The notes: generated from the sequence alone by a model not told the origin. Counted from the stretch's first letter, positions 41,128 through 50,930 are shown. The stretch is DNA of 64,000 bases from NIOZ-UU35 sp964344175 (GCA_964344175.1 CAYFMI010000001.1:54688-118687), one strand, 5' to 3'. Translations and numbers: made by a program.

Positions 41128-41712
41128 TTACCCATCGCGTTCGACCCAGCGCGCCAACCCCTCCGGCGGCTGGAAGTCCTTCAAGGCATCCAATAGCTCT
41201 TCAGCGTTGTCGGCATGCGTGAATAGCCGACGGTGTTCGCTGTACAAAAACCCTTCTATATAAGCATGCTCAATAAAAGCCATCAGCGGGCTGTAATACG
41301 CCCGCGTATTGAGCAATCCTACCGGCTTGCGGTGCAGGCCAATCTGCGCCCAGGTGATGATCTCGAAAAGTTCTTCGAAGGTGCCTAACCCCCCGGGCAG
41401 GGCAATAAAGGCGTCGGCAAGTTCGGCCATGCGCGTTTTGCGCGTGTGCATGGTCTCGACGACTTCGACCCGGCTTAAACGATCATGGGCAAGCTGGGGG
41501 GTATTAAAGAATTCGGGGATCACACCGATCACCTCACCGCCGAGTTCCAAGGCCCCATCGGCAACAGCCCCCATCATTCCGGTGCTGCCCGCCCCATAGA
41601 CGATGGTCATTCCCTGCTGAGCAATTGCCTTCCCCATCGTGTAGGCCGCTTCTATATAGGGTTTAGGAATTTTATCGGACGAGCCGCAATAGACACAGAC
41701 CGCTTTGAGCAT
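41128..41712 (-). CDS. LOG family protein (nucleoside monophosphate phosphoribohydrolase)
   Basis: 194 residues. PGGLGTFEEL (the PGGxGTxxE motif), VYCGSSDKIPKPYIEAAY and RKTRMAELADAF identify a lysine-decarboxylase-like LOG protein that cleaves a nucleoside 5'-monophosphate to a base and ribose 5-phosphate. ATG 41712 follows GGAGAG; GTG 41718 is an alternative. The native substrate in this bacterium is not known, AMP-like nucleotides being the usual candidate. Single-gene unit next to uvrC. Confidence 0.9.
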   Translation of the reverse strand: MLKAVCVYCGSSDKIPKPYIEAAYTMGKAIAQQGMTIVYGAGSTGMMGAVADGALELGGEVIGVIPEFFNTPQLAHDRLSRVEVVETMHTRKTRMAELADAFIALPGGLGTFEELFEIITWAQIGLHRKPVGLLNTRAYYSPLMAFIEHAYIEGFLYSEHRRLFTHADNAEELLDALKDFQPPEGLARWVERDG

Positions 41713-41834
41713 AAACACTCTCCATTGGCCAGGACCACCTATCCTGAAGAATTTTGACTATTTAGTAATCTCTGGGGTCGTCACCAGATGTGGGGGAAGG
41801 ATACCATATTTGCTATGTTAGAATTTGTTTTACC

Positions 41835-43709
41835 ATGCAAATTCCGGAAAATCTCCAGGCGATTCTAGATTCCATTCCCACAAAGACCGGCTGCTATTTG
41901 ATGAAGAATAACAAGGGCCAGGTGATCTATGTTGGGAAAGCGGTCAACTTGCGCAACCGGGTGCGCTCCTATTTCCATAATAGTGCGCAAGAACACCCGC
42001 GCACGCGCCAGTTGGTGAAGCATATTGCCGATATCGAGTGGATTGTAGTCGGCTCGGAGCTGGAAGCCCTCATCCTGGAGATGAACCTGATAAAGAAGCA
42101 CAAGCCCTATTACAATGTGCGTCTTAAGGATGACAAGCGCTACCCTTATATCAAAATCCATTGGGCAGATGCCTACCCCAAAGTGACTGTCACCCGCCGG
42201 GTCGTAGAAGACGGCTCACAATACTTTGGGCCTTACACCGGTGTTTGGGCCGTTCACCAAACCCTGGATGTGCTGCGACGCATTTTCCCCTACCTGACCT
42301 GCAACCGCGAAATTACCGGAACAGATCAGCGCGCCTGCCTGTATTACGACATCAAATTATGCACCGGGCCGTGCATCGGCGCGACCAGCCAAGAAGAATA
42401 CCGCGCCATGATCCGCAGCCTGGCAAATTTCCTGCGCGGCCGCACCGATGGCATCCTTGACCGCCTGCAAGCCGAAATGCAAACAGCCTCACAAACCTTG
42501 CGCTTCGAACAGGCCGCCGCGCTGCGCGATCAAATCCAGGCTATTCAGCAGATCGTCGCCCGCCAAAAAATTGTCTTGTCCTCCGATTACGCCGACACCG
42601 ACGTAATCGCGATGGCGCGCTCAGAACGAGAAGCCTGCGTACAAGTCTTTTTCATTCGCGGTGGCAAGTTGGTCGGGCGCGAATATTTCCTGATGGAAGG
42701 CACCGACGACAACCCCGATGCCAGCGTGATTGCCGAATTTATCAAACAATTTTACGATCAAACGCCCACCGTCCCGCCACAGGTTCTACTGCCTCACGAA
42801 GTTGAAGAAGCCCAAATCATCCGTCAATGGCTCAACAGCCGGCGCGGTGACAAAAAGGTCAAAATTAACATTCCCCAGCGCGGCCAAAAACGCGAGCTGG
42901 TCGAAATGGCCGCCGAAAACGCCGCCGATACGTTGACTGCCCTGCAAGCACAATGGCAGGCCGACGAACACCGCCAAACTCTGGCGCTCTCTGAACTGCA
43001 CGAAGCCCTGGAACTCCCCCGCGCCCCGGCGCGCATCGAGTGTTTCGATATTTCCAACACGCAGGGCGTGGCGATGGTGGGCAGCATGGTGGTCTTTGAG
43101 CAGGGCGTGCCCAACAAACAGCACTACCGGCGTTTCAACATTCGCTCGGTGACCGGCCCAGATGATTTCGCCAGCATGGAAGAAACCCTCACCCGCCGTT
43201 TCCGGCGCTGGAAAACGGCTCAAGACATCGTGGCCGACAGGTCGGCCACCTCGCAAAAAGTGGACCGCTCATTTTCTACGCTGCCGGATCTCATTATTGT
43301 AGATGGCGGGAAAGGTCAACTCAGCCGGGCGGTGAAAGTACTCGACGAATTTGGATTGCTGGACGTCGTCCCTGTGGTGGGGTTGGCAAAACGTGAAGAA
43401 GAGTTATTCGTCCCCAGGCAAGATCGCCCCATTATGCTGCCGCGCAAATCAGAAGGGTTATACTTGGTTCAACGCATCCGCGACGAAGCACATCGTTTTG
43501 CTATCACAGCGCACCGCAAGCGGCGCTCAAAACTGGGCATCGCTTCACAACTCGACAGCATTCCCGGCATTGGCCCAGCGCGCCGTAAGGCATTGCTGAA
43601 ACATTTCGGCTCGATAGATGCAATTCGGCAGGCCTCCGAAGATGAGCTGACTCAAGCCCCAAAGATGAACGCCAGCACAGCCGCGGCAGTGAAGGCACAT
43701 TTGCAGTAA
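41835..43709 (+). CDS. uvrC: UvrABC excision nuclease subunit C
   Basis: 624 residues. N-terminal GIY-YIG endonuclease (GCYLMKNNKGQVIYVGKA, RSYF), a Cys-containing and UVR-like part (AEMQTASQTLRFEQAAALRDQI) for UvrB contact, the RNase H-like second nuclease (ECFDISNTQG, LIIVDGGKGQL) and C-terminal helix-hairpin-helix repeats (LDSIPGIGPARRKALLKHF). Makes both cuts around DNA lesions. Start is ATG 41835, near which homology begins; upstream readings lack a site. Neighbour genes show no link. Confidence 0.96.
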   Translation: MQIPENLQAILDSIPTKTGCYLMKNNKGQVIYVGKAVNLRNRVRSYFHNSAQEHPRTRQLVKHIADIEWIVVGSELEALILEMNLIKKHKPYYNVRLKDDKRYPYIKIHWADAYPKVTVTRRVVEDGSQYFGPYTGVWAVHQTLDVLRRIFPYLTCNREITGTDQRACLYYDIKLCTGPCIGATSQEEYRAMIRSLANFLRGRTDGILDRLQAEMQTASQTLRFEQAAALRDQIQAIQQIVARQKIVLSSDYADTDVIAMARSEREACVQVFFIRGGKLVGREYFLMEGTDDNPDASVIAEFIKQFYDQTPTVPPQVLLPHEVEEAQIIRQWLNSRRGDKKVKINIPQRGQKRELVEMAAENAADTLTALQAQWQADEHRQTLALSELHEALELPRAPARIECFDISNTQGVAMVGSMVVFEQGVPNKQHYRRFNIRSVTGPDDFASMEETLTRRFRRWKTAQDIVADRSATSQKVDRSFSTLPDLIIVDGGKGQLSRAVKVLDEFGLLDVVPVVGLAKREEELFVPRQDRPIMLPRKSEGLYLVQRIRDEAHRFAITAHRKRRSKLGIASQLDSIPGIGPARRKALLKHFGSIDAIRQASEDELTQAPKMNASTAAAVKAHLQ

Positions 43710-43749
43710 GCGCGTCTGACAACAGACCGCAGACAGCAAGGAGTGAGCG

Positions 43750-44130
43750 ATGAAAACGGCATGGTATATCGAAGACGATGGCGAAATGATCCAGGCGATT
43801 CGGCTGCTTCTGCGGCTGCTCGATTATGATACCCGCGCCTTCTTGGAGTGCCGCTCCGCAGCCAAAGTACTCTTGAAAAACGAACGCCCAGACATTATGA
43901 TTATTGATATTAACATCCCCATTGTCTCTGGGATGGATTTGTTAAAATACGTGCGCAGCCGCCCCGACTTAGACGACCTCCCTGTAATTATGCTCTCTTC
44001 TGAGGTTGCTGACGCCAGTGTCAACGAAGCCACCGCTCTGGGCGCGGACGGATATCTCTTTAAACCGGTGACCATTGATGATTTAGAGGATAAAATTAGC
44101 ACAGCGATTCAAAAACGGCAATCGCATTGA
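43750..44130 (+). CDS. Single-domain response regulator
   Basis: 126 residues, receiver domain only. EDDGEM gives the acidic pair, MIIDINIPIVSGMDLL the phospho-acceptor Asp, and IMLSSEVAD...GADGYLFKPVT the Ser and Lys switch residues. No output domain, so it likely acts by protein contact like CheY or Spo0F. No histidine kinase adjacent. Follows uvrC by 40 bases and could be read through from it. Confidence 0.92.
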   Translation: MKTAWYIEDDGEMIQAIRLLLRLLDYDTRAFLECRSAAKVLLKNERPDIMIIDINIPIVSGMDLLKYVRSRPDLDDLPVIMLSSEVADASVNEATALGADGYLFKPVTIDDLEDKISTAIQKRQSH

Positions 44131-44250
44131 TTGCAACACGGAGGCTTTCAAGATCAGCCTAATTCGGGATCACACATATATCCACAGGGTGCGCAGAAAA
44201 AACTCAGCAACCGCAGCGGTAGAAACACAACATAAAGGAGATTGAAAAAA

Positions 44251-44364
44251 ATGGCAAAGAAAAAGAAAAGACGACGAAGCACTCAACAGACCGTGATGGT
44301 CATTGTTGGCATATTGATTGTTCTCGCCATGTTATTGCCTTCGGTATTAACTTTCATGCAGTAG
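44251..44364 (+). CDS. Short single-pass membrane protein
   Basis: 37 residues, too short for the usual gene cut-off. Basic start MAKKKKRRRSTQQ, then one transmembrane helix (MVIVGILIVLAMLLPSVLTF). AAAGGAG lies nine bases before ATG. Probably a small inner-membrane protein; I do not recognise a family. It precedes a glutaredoxin-like gene by 29 bases. Confidence 0.65.
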   Translation: MAKKKKRRRSTQQTVMVIVGILIVLAMLLPSVLTFMQ

Positions 44365-44393
44365 TAGTATGCGCCAGATCAGATAGGTGACCT

Positions 44394-44648
44394 ATGGGTG
44401 ACAATATCCTTGTCTACGGAACAGAATGGTGTCCGGATTGCCGCCGCGCCAAGAGCGTGCTCAAAAAAAGCGGGGTCGAATATCAATGGATTGATATTGA
44501 CGAAAATCCGGATGAGCAAGACACCGTGAAGAAAATTAACAATGGGATGCGCATTGTTCCCACAATCGTCTTCCCCGATGGTGACATCCTTGTTGAACCG
44601 TCCAATGCCGCGTTGAGCGAGAAATTGAACAACCTCAGTCCGGCTTGA
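44394..44648 (+). CDS. Glutaredoxin-like protein (mycoredoxin type)
   Basis: 84 residues. YGTEWCPDCRRAKSVLKK with active site CPDC, YQWIDIDENP, and IVPTIVFPDG with the cis-Pro loop. The CPDC/WCPDCRR pattern matches mycoredoxin-1-like proteins used with low-molecular-weight thiols. A second glutaredoxin in the window is at 25041. Confidence 0.9.
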   Translation: MGDNILVYGTEWCPDCRRAKSVLKKSGVEYQWIDIDENPDEQDTVKKINNGMRIVPTIVFPDGDILVEPSNAALSEKLNNLSPA

Positions 44649-44692
44649 TCTCCCCCAGCAAGAAATTACCCAACCCTGTCAGGCAATCATTC

Positions 44693-44725
44693 GATGAGGG
44701 CATTTGGGGTACAAATGCCCTCATC
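44693..44725. terminator. Long hairpin upstream of dnaN
   Basis: Perfect 14-base stem GATGAGGGCATTTG/CAAATGCCCTCATC with loop GGGTA. It follows the glutaredoxin gene by 44 bases and has ATTTT but no strong U-tract, so it is a candidate terminator of that gene. TATACT at 44752 may be the dnaN -10. Confidence 0.55.
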
Positions 44726-44875
44726 AACTGGAATTTTAAGGCTTCTCGTTGTATACTCATAGAACCACGGCAATTTGACGGAAAATATTCACATTTTGGC
44801 GCACCCCAAAATGTACCCTGAATTTCGAACCGAACAACCTGGGTTCACGATCCGGACATTGGAGGAGAGGGCTTC

Positions 44876-46009
44876 ATGAAAGTATCTGTCTTGCAAGAAA
44901 ACCTTGCCCACGGATTGAGCATCGTTTCTCGTGCTGTGTCGCCGCGCAGCACACTCCCTGTATTGGGCAACATTTTAGTAGCCACCGACGAGGGCCGCCT
45001 GCGCCTTTCGGCAACCAACCTGGAATTAGGCATCACCTGCTGGATTGGCGCAAAAATTCAAGAAGAAGGCTCAACCACAGTTCCGGCGCGCACCTTCACC
45101 GACCTGGTAGGCACCCTGCCCTCCGACCAAGTCAGCATGGATTTGGATATCCGCACCCAAACGATGAACGTTCGCTGCGGCACATCCAACACGGACCTTA
45201 AGTGCATTGACGCTCAAGAATTCCCCCCCATGCCAGCCCCCGATCTAGATGAAGGTATTCAGCTTAACGTCGCCGATCTCAAAGAGATGATTCAGCAAGT
45301 TGTGCTGGCGGCATCTAACGACGAAGCGCGCCCAATTCTTACCGGGGTGCTGTTAACCGTCGAGGAACATGAAATCACTTTCGCCGCCGCCGACGGTTTC
45401 CGATTATCCGTGCGAACTGCAGAACTCTCTTCACCGGTCTCGCGCCCTCTTCAAGCCGTCATCCCGGCGCGCGCCCTGAGTGAGCTGGCCCGCATCAGCA
45501 CCGATGGCAGCGAAAAGGTCACCATGATGCTTCCTCCTCAAAGCGGGCGCGTCATCTTCCGCACCAACAACTATGAGCTGGCTTCGCAGCTCATCGAAGG
45601 CACCTTCCCCGATTACGAACAAATCATCCCTCACGGGCATCAAACCCGCACGGTACTTTCTACCGACGCGTTTTTGAAAGCCTGCAAACAGGCCGAAATT
45701 TTCGCCCGCGAAGGCTCGCATATTGCTCGCGTCAGCATTACGCCCGGCGGGGAATTGCAACCCGGCACGGTGGAAATCTCGGGGCAGTCGGAAGAAACCG
45801 GCTCGAATCAAACCGTGGTAGATGCCTCGATCGACGGGCCGCCGATTTTGATCGCCTTCAATGTGCGTTTCTTGCGCGAAGTGCTGGATGTCATCAAAAG
45901 CCCCAATGTGGCGCTGGAAACCTCGACCGACACCAGCCCCGGGGTTATTCGCCCGGTGGGCAAAAAAGAATTCATCCATGTCATCATGCCCATGCACCTG
46001 GGGAACTAA
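44876..46009 (+). CDS. dnaN: DNA polymerase III beta subunit (sliding clamp)
   Basis: 377 residues, full length. Clamp signatures: MKVSVLQENLAHGLSIVSRAVSPRSTLPVLGNIL at the start, FAAADGFRLSVRTAEL and FPDYEQIIP in the later domains, and the C-terminal VIMPMHL. Tethers the polymerase to DNA and holds many replication and repair partners. Good GGAGGAGAGG precedes the ATG. No dnaA is beside it, so this is not a classic origin region. Confidence 0.97.
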   Translation: MKVSVLQENLAHGLSIVSRAVSPRSTLPVLGNILVATDEGRLRLSATNLELGITCWIGAKIQEEGSTTVPARTFTDLVGTLPSDQVSMDLDIRTQTMNVRCGTSNTDLKCIDAQEFPPMPAPDLDEGIQLNVADLKEMIQQVVLAASNDEARPILTGVLLTVEEHEITFAAADGFRLSVRTAELSSPVSRPLQAVIPARALSELARISTDGSEKVTMMLPPQSGRVIFRTNNYELASQLIEGTFPDYEQIIPHGHQTRTVLSTDAFLKACKQAEIFAREGSHIARVSITPGGELQPGTVEISGQSEETGSNQTVVDASIDGPPILIAFNVRFLREVLDVIKSPNVALETSTDTSPGVIRPVGKKEFIHVIMPMHLGN

Positions 46010-46068
46010 ACAAGCATCTTGAAATAAGCGATATACGGGGGCACGTGACACGCCCATACATCCCGAAT

Positions 46069-46124
46069 ACTGGCAGTCCTGAGCGGCATCTCGCAAATTG
46101 CCAGCCGCACAAAGGACTGCCAGT
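46069..46124. repeat. Inverted repeat between dnaN and the PPDK_N gene
   Basis: ACTGGCAGTCCT at 46069-46080 and AGGACTGCCAGT at 46113-46124, 32 bases apart, perfect 12-base arms. Could form a hairpin in the dnaN 3' region; no U-tract follows. Confidence 0.6.
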
Positions 46125-46162
46125 GCTGTATCCATAATCCGCGACACGCTACAAATACTGTC

Positions 46163-48490
46163 ATGACTTTACCCAACCCGTCCACCGACCGCGCCTTGAG
46201 GATCTACCTGGCGCTTGCCCAATACCCCATTTTGCGGACGCGCATCCGCGCCCGCATGCGTCGAGAACTCTTTGAGCGGGGGATTCTATCCCCCAAAGAC
46301 TTTGAAGCCGAGGTGCGCGAGAAGGCCATTCAATCGCAAGCCCGGGAGGGGCTGCACGACCCATTGTGGGAGGAAACCGAAGAGATTTGGGAAATCCGCA
46401 TGGCGCGCACGCGCACCCATCTGACCGATTTCTACTTCGCTTATAACCTGCGCTTTGAAGATTTCGAAGACATTGTCAAGGACGTACTTGCCGAAAGGGT
46501 GCCTCAGGCAGATGAAATTGAAGTCTCGTTCAACCCAGAGCTTGCCCCTCAAGATATGCTCTTCGAGCAAGCGCAGGCCATTGAGCACTTGCCGCCCGAT
46601 GAAAAAGCGCACTACCAGCACCGCTATCACGAACTCATCGTCGTACTCATCCGCCGGATGATTAGCGATCAATTAGCCTATATTAAAATCGCCAAAACCT
46701 GGTTTACGGCAGGAGATTTGCTGGAAATTCGCAAACGCAAGATCGGGCACGGAAAAATCGGCGGCAAAGCCGCCGGGATGCTGCTGGCCACCCGCATTTT
46801 AAGCGAGATTGCCGAAGACGATATTCGCGGCTGTTTGCGGATTCCCGAATCGTATTTTCTGGCCTCCGATGTGATGTACGCATTCATGAGCTATAACGAT
46901 CTGATGCACTGGGTCGATCAGAAATACAAGTCCGAAGAGCAAATCCACGCCGATTACCCGCACATCCACAAAGATTATGCCAAAGGTGAATTTCCACCCG
47001 ACATCGTTGATAAACTCCGCGAAGTCTTGATAGAAGTCGGTGACAAGCCGCTGATTGTGCGCTCATCCAGCCTGTTGGAAGATAATTTTGGCACCTCCTT
47101 CGCCGGAAAATATGAGAGCGTCTTTTGCCCCAATCAGGGCTCACCCGAAGAAAATCTTCACGCCCTGACGCGCGCCATCACCTATGTGTATGCCAGCGCG
47201 CTCAACCCCGATGCGCTGCTCTACCGCCGCGCGATGGGTCTGCAAGATTACGATGAACGCCTGGCTATTTTGATCCAGGTCGTGGAGGGAGAGCGCTTTG
47301 GGGATTATTACCTGCCGCATGCAGCCGGGGTGGGCTTCAGCCGCAATCTATACCGCTGGTCTCCGCAAATTCGCCAGGAAGACGGCTTTCTGCGCTTAGT
47401 TTGGGGGTTGGGAACCCGGGCCGTAGACCGCGTGGGCAATGACTACCCCCGCCTGGTGGCGCTCAGTCATCCCAACCTGCGCCCCGAATCGGCTCCCAAA
47501 CTCATTCGGCGTTATTCACAACAATATGTAGATGCCATCAATCTGGTAGAAAACCGTTTCGAAAGTTTGCCGATTCATCAAGTGCTTAACCGTCGCTACC
47601 CGTTGCTGCGCTACATTGCCCAGCTCGATCAGGGGGGCTATTTGGTGCCCATCCGCAGCAATCTCTCCGAAGATGAAATTAACCATGTGGTCGTGACCTT
47701 CGATGCGTTATTACAGCGCACTCCGCTGGCCGAACGGATGCGGCGCATCCTGACTGTGCTGGAGCAGAAATACAAAACCCCTGTGGATATGGAGTTCGCC
47801 ATCCATCTGGTCGATATGAACAACCTCAAACCAGAAATCGAAATTTCCATTTTGCAATGCCGCCCGCAAAGTCATGCCGAAGAGGAAGAAGCGCATCTCC
47901 CCGAGAGTATCCAGGACGATGCGATTATTTTCTCCACCCGACGGATGGTGCCGCAGGGCTTGGTCTCAGGAATTCGCTATGTGCTGTTTGTCGTACCGGA
48001 GGGGTACTACGCCTTGCCCACCCCGTCGGCGCGCGCCGAGTTAGGCCGGGCCATTGGCCGCATCAACACCCTCCTGGCAGCCGAAACTTTCATTTGCATC
48101 GGCCCGGGACGCTGGGGGACGCGCAACCCTGATCTGGGCGTGAATATTCGCTATGCCGATATCTACAACACGAAATCGCTGGTGGAGTTGGCCGGAGAAG
48201 GCATTGGCCCGGCTCCGGAGCCATCCTTTGGAACCCATTTCTTCCAGGATCTTGTTGAGGCGAATATCTATCCCCTGGCAATTTTCTTGGATGACGAAGA
48301 TGTCCGCTTCAATCGAGATTTTTTCTACACCACACCCAACCGCCTGGCGGAGCGCGCCCCCGATGAAATGGGCTTCGAAAACAGCCTGCGCCTGATTGAT
48401 GTGTCGTCGTTTCGGGCCGGCCATCACCTGGAATTGGTGATGGATAACAATGCCGGGCAAGCGGTTGCCTTCCTCAAGCCGGATTCGTAG
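46163..48490 (+). CDS. PEP/pyruvate-binding (PPDK_N) domain protein, stand-alone
   Basis: 775 residues. N-terminal 180 residues of helices, then a PEP-synthase/PPDK-like nucleotide-binding domain: GKIGGKAAGMLLATRIL, KPLIVRSSSLLEDNFGTSFAGKYESVF and RAMGLQDYDERLAILIQVVEGE. The swivelling phosphohistidine domain (TSHGG-like) and the PEP-binding TIM barrel of real PEP synthase are absent, and the C-terminal 200 residues have CIGPGRWGTRNPDLGVNIRY. It may phosphorylate or nucleotide-modify a partner rather than make PEP. I do not know its function. Confidence 0.75.
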   Translation: MTLPNPSTDRALRIYLALAQYPILRTRIRARMRRELFERGILSPKDFEAEVREKAIQSQAREGLHDPLWEETEEIWEIRMARTRTHLTDFYFAYNLRFEDFEDIVKDVLAERVPQADEIEVSFNPELAPQDMLFEQAQAIEHLPPDEKAHYQHRYHELIVVLIRRMISDQLAYIKIAKTWFTAGDLLEIRKRKIGHGKIGGKAAGMLLATRILSEIAEDDIRGCLRIPESYFLASDVMYAFMSYNDLMHWVDQKYKSEEQIHADYPHIHKDYAKGEFPPDIVDKLREVLIEVGDKPLIVRSSSLLEDNFGTSFAGKYESVFCPNQGSPEENLHALTRAITYVYASALNPDALLYRRAMGLQDYDERLAILIQVVEGERFGDYYLPHAAGVGFSRNLYRWSPQIRQEDGFLRLVWGLGTRAVDRVGNDYPRLVALSHPNLRPESAPKLIRRYSQQYVDAINLVENRFESLPIHQVLNRRYPLLRYIAQLDQGGYLVPIRSNLSEDEINHVVVTFDALLQRTPLAERMRRILTVLEQKYKTPVDMEFAIHLVDMNNLKPEIEISILQCRPQSHAEEEEAHLPESIQDDAIIFSTRRMVPQGLVSGIRYVLFVVPEGYYALPTPSARAELGRAIGRINTLLAAETFICIGPGRWGTRNPDLGVNIRYADIYNTKSLVELAGEGIGPAPEPSFGTHFFQDLVEANIYPLAIFLDDEDVRFNRDFFYTTPNRLAERAPDEMGFENSLRLIDVSSFRAGHHLELVMDNNAGQAVAFLKPDS

Positions 48491-48569
48491 GCGCACCCAA
48501 GGGGATTTACGGGGACTTTGTCACGGCATCCCCTGATGCGCGCAATTCTTAGAATAGGGTATTTGATCT

Positions 48570-49244
48570 ATGAAAAAATTCGTCGCTGTTGCAGGAAATA
48601 TCGGCGTGGGAAAATCCACGCTGGTAAGTATGTTATGTGAATATTTGGGCTGGCAGCCCTTTTACGAGCCAGTCGCCGAAAATCCCTATCTGCCCGATTT
48701 CTATCAGGATATGAAAGCCTGGGCCTTTCAATCACAATTGTTCTTTCTCACCCATCGTTTACGCATTCACCGAAAGTTGATTGACCACCCCACTTCGGTC
48801 ATTCAAGACCGCAGCGTGTATGAAGATGCCGAGGTATTTGCCCGCAACCTTCATCAGCAGGGGCAAATGGACGAACGAGATTACACAACCTATTGGGAAC
48901 TGTACCAGGTATTAAGCGAATTTTTGCCCCCGCCCGATTTAGTTGTCTATTTGCGGGCTTCGGTGCCAACTTTGCAACGCCGCATTCAACGCCGGGGGCG
49001 CGATTATGAGCGCAAGATCAGCCCCGATTATCTGGCACAGCTTAATCAGCTCTATGAAAATTGGGTCGATAATTTTAGCTTTTGCCCGGTGCTGACGGTC
49101 CCCGCCGATGATATGGATTTCGTCCAACATCCGGGGCATTTGAAATTAGTCGTCGAAAAAGTGCAAGAAAAACTAATGGGCAAAGACGAAGTGATCTTCG
49201 ACCCCGAAGAAGTCGCCAACGGGCGAAACAACACTCTCCAATAG
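48570..49244 (+). CDS. Deoxynucleoside kinase
   Basis: 224 residues. P-loop AGNIGVGKSTLVSMLCEYL, EPVAENPYLPDFY, the DRS catalytic motif in VIQDRSVYEDAEVF and the lid RRGRDYERKIS. Salvages deoxynucleosides by phosphorylation in the cytoplasm. Single gene; specificity (dA, dG or dC) cannot be told from sequence. Confidence 0.92.
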   Translation: MKKFVAVAGNIGVGKSTLVSMLCEYLGWQPFYEPVAENPYLPDFYQDMKAWAFQSQLFFLTHRLRIHRKLIDHPTSVIQDRSVYEDAEVFARNLHQQGQMDERDYTTYWELYQVLSEFLPPPDLVVYLRASVPTLQRRIQRRGRDYERKISPDYLAQLNQLYENWVDNFSFCPVLTVPADDMDFVQHPGHLKLVVEKVQEKLMGKDEVIFDPEEVANGRNNTLQ

Positions 49245-49280
49245 TACTGCCTGCAAAATATAAAATGCCCGAAAATAGGG

Positions 49281-50798
49281 CTACTCTTTGCTGCGCAAAT
49301 GGGGGAACAAAATTACCTCCCGAATGCTGTGCTTATCGGCGAACAACATTGCCAGGCGGTCAATCCCCAATCCAAACCCGCCGTTCGGCGGCATGCCATA
49401 GCGCATGGCGCGTAAATAGTCTTCATCCATCGGATGGCGTTCTTCATCGTCGCTGGCATAATCGCGCCCCATTTCCAAGAAGCGCGCTTCTTGATCCATG
49501 GGATCGTTCAGTTCTGTAAAGGCGTTGCACAATTCCATCCCACCGATGAAGCCTTCGAAGCGCTCCACCGTCTGTGGGTCACCGGCGATGCTCTTCGCCA
49601 GGGGCGATATATCGCGCGGATAATTGTACAGGAACGTCGGCTGAATCAAATTGGGTTCCAGGCAAGTGCTAATGAGCACATCAATCAACTTGCCGCGCGT
49701 ATATCCAGGCTTCGCTTCAATGTCTTTGGCCTTCATCGCCGCGGCCAGACTCTCGGCGGTGGCGTGCTCTTGAATATCGATCCCGGCTGCATCCATCAAG
49801 CCCCGACGCAGCTCAATGCGCTGCCAGGGCGGTTCCAGGCTGATTTCATGCCCTGCATAGGTAAACGTGCGGCGGCCCAAAACCTGATCGGCGGCATAGG
49901 CCAGCATCTGCTCGGTTAACGCCATCACTTGCTCATAATCCGCATAGGCCCAGTAGAACTCCAACTGAGTGAACTCAGGATTATGCTTAAAAGAAACACC
50001 TTCATTACGGAAGTCGCGCCCAATTTCGTACACGCGCTCTATTCCCCCAACCAACAAACGCTTGAGATATAGCTCGAAAGAAATTCGCAAGAACAACTCT
50101 TGTTTTAGTTGGTTATGATGCGTTGTAAACGGCTCCGCCGCAGCGCCACCATAGATCGGCTGCAAGATGGGGGTCTCTACCTCAAGGAAACCGTGCTCAT
50201 CCATGAAGTCGCGTAAGGCGCGCACCAACGCAGCTCGCTGATAGAAGATCTCACGCACATCGGCGTTGATGGCTAGATCGGCATAGCGCTGACGGAAACG
50301 CGTCTCAGGATCGCTCAAAGTGGCGTGCTGGACCACTTCGCCATCGACAACTTCATCTTTGGCCGCTGGCAGCGGGGTAACCGCCTTAGCCAGCATACGG
50401 AAAGATTCGACCCGCAAGGTCACTTCCCCAGTTTTGGTGCGAAAGAGTTTTCCCTCAGCCTGCATGAAATCGCCCAGATCGAACTGCCGGTTGAAGAATT
50501 GAATCAACTCTTTGCCAATATCATTCGCCCGGAAGAAAAGTTGAATACGCCCTGATCCATCCTCAATATGCGCGAAGGTGATCTTCCCCATCGGGCGCAT
50601 TGAGCGCAAGCGGCCTACCAGCGTTGCGCGAACTTCTGCGGCTTCATCCCCCTCACTGGTTTCGAAGGCCTCAATCGCTTCCACATTGGTATGCGTGCGC
50701 TCAGCACGGTGCGGGAAAGGCTCAATGCCCTCGGCGCGCAATTCGTCTATTTTTTCTAGCCTGATCTGCTCAAGGTTTGAGTACTCTGCAGCCATCAT
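49281..50798 (-). CDS. lysS: Lysyl-tRNA synthetase, class II
   Basis: 505 residues. OB-fold anticodon-binding domain at the N-terminus (VGRLRSMRPMGKITFAHIEDGSGRIQLFF) and class II catalytic domain: FRNEGVSFKHNPEFTQLEFYWAY holds motif 2, and GGFGLGIDRLAMLFADK holds motif 3. Start is at the first of two ATG codons with TAGGAGCACGAT upstream. Follows greA in the same orientation, separated by a terminator and an inverted-repeat element, so it is transcribed separately. Confidence 0.96.
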   Translation of the reverse strand: MMAAEYSNLEQIRLEKIDELRAEGIEPFPHRAERTHTNVEAIEAFETSEGDEAAEVRATLVGRLRSMRPMGKITFAHIEDGSGRIQLFFRANDIGKELIQFFNRQFDLGDFMQAEGKLFRTKTGEVTLRVESFRMLAKAVTPLPAAKDEVVDGEVVQHATLSDPETRFRQRYADLAINADVREIFYQRAALVRALRDFMDEHGFLEVETPILQPIYGGAAAEPFTTHHNQLKQELFLRISFELYLKRLLVGGIERVYEIGRDFRNEGVSFKHNPEFTQLEFYWAYADYEQVMALTEQMLAYAADQVLGRRTFTYAGHEISLEPPWQRIELRRGLMDAAGIDIQEHATAESLAAAMKAKDIEAKPGYTRGKLIDVLISTCLEPNLIQPTFLYNYPRDISPLAKSIAGDPQTVERFEGFIGGMELCNAFTELNDPMDQEARFLEMGRDYASDDEERHPMDEDYLRAMRYGMPPNGGFGLGIDRLAMLFADKHSIREVILFPHLRSKE

Positions 50799-50815
50799 AT
50801 CGTGCTCCTAATCGA

Positions 50816-50924
50816 TAGGAGTTACGCACTCACAATGAGGAAAGCCCCGAAATATGGATGTGCGAGCAGTGCCTCACACATCCATATTTCGGGGAAATTT
50901 TTCAACGGACTGCGTAAGCCCTAA
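50816..50924. mobile_element. Small inverted-repeat element, family A, copy 3 (MITE-like)
   Basis: 109 bases from TAGGAGTTACGCA to TGCGTAAGCCCTAA, ends inverted. The centre is an 18-base arm CCCCGAAATATGGATGTG with its inverse, extended by GAG/CTC after one mismatch around a CAGTGC loop. Same ends as the 24217 copy but a different hairpin arm, so the family carries several stem sequences. Lies in the greA-lysS spacer just upstream of the lysS start. Confidence 0.8.
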
Positions 50925-50930
50925 TTGAAT

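Noticed and set aside
44165..44185. TATATCCACAG resembles a DnaA box near dnaN
   Set aside because: Only one imperfect copy and no dnaA gene, so no origin can be claimed.
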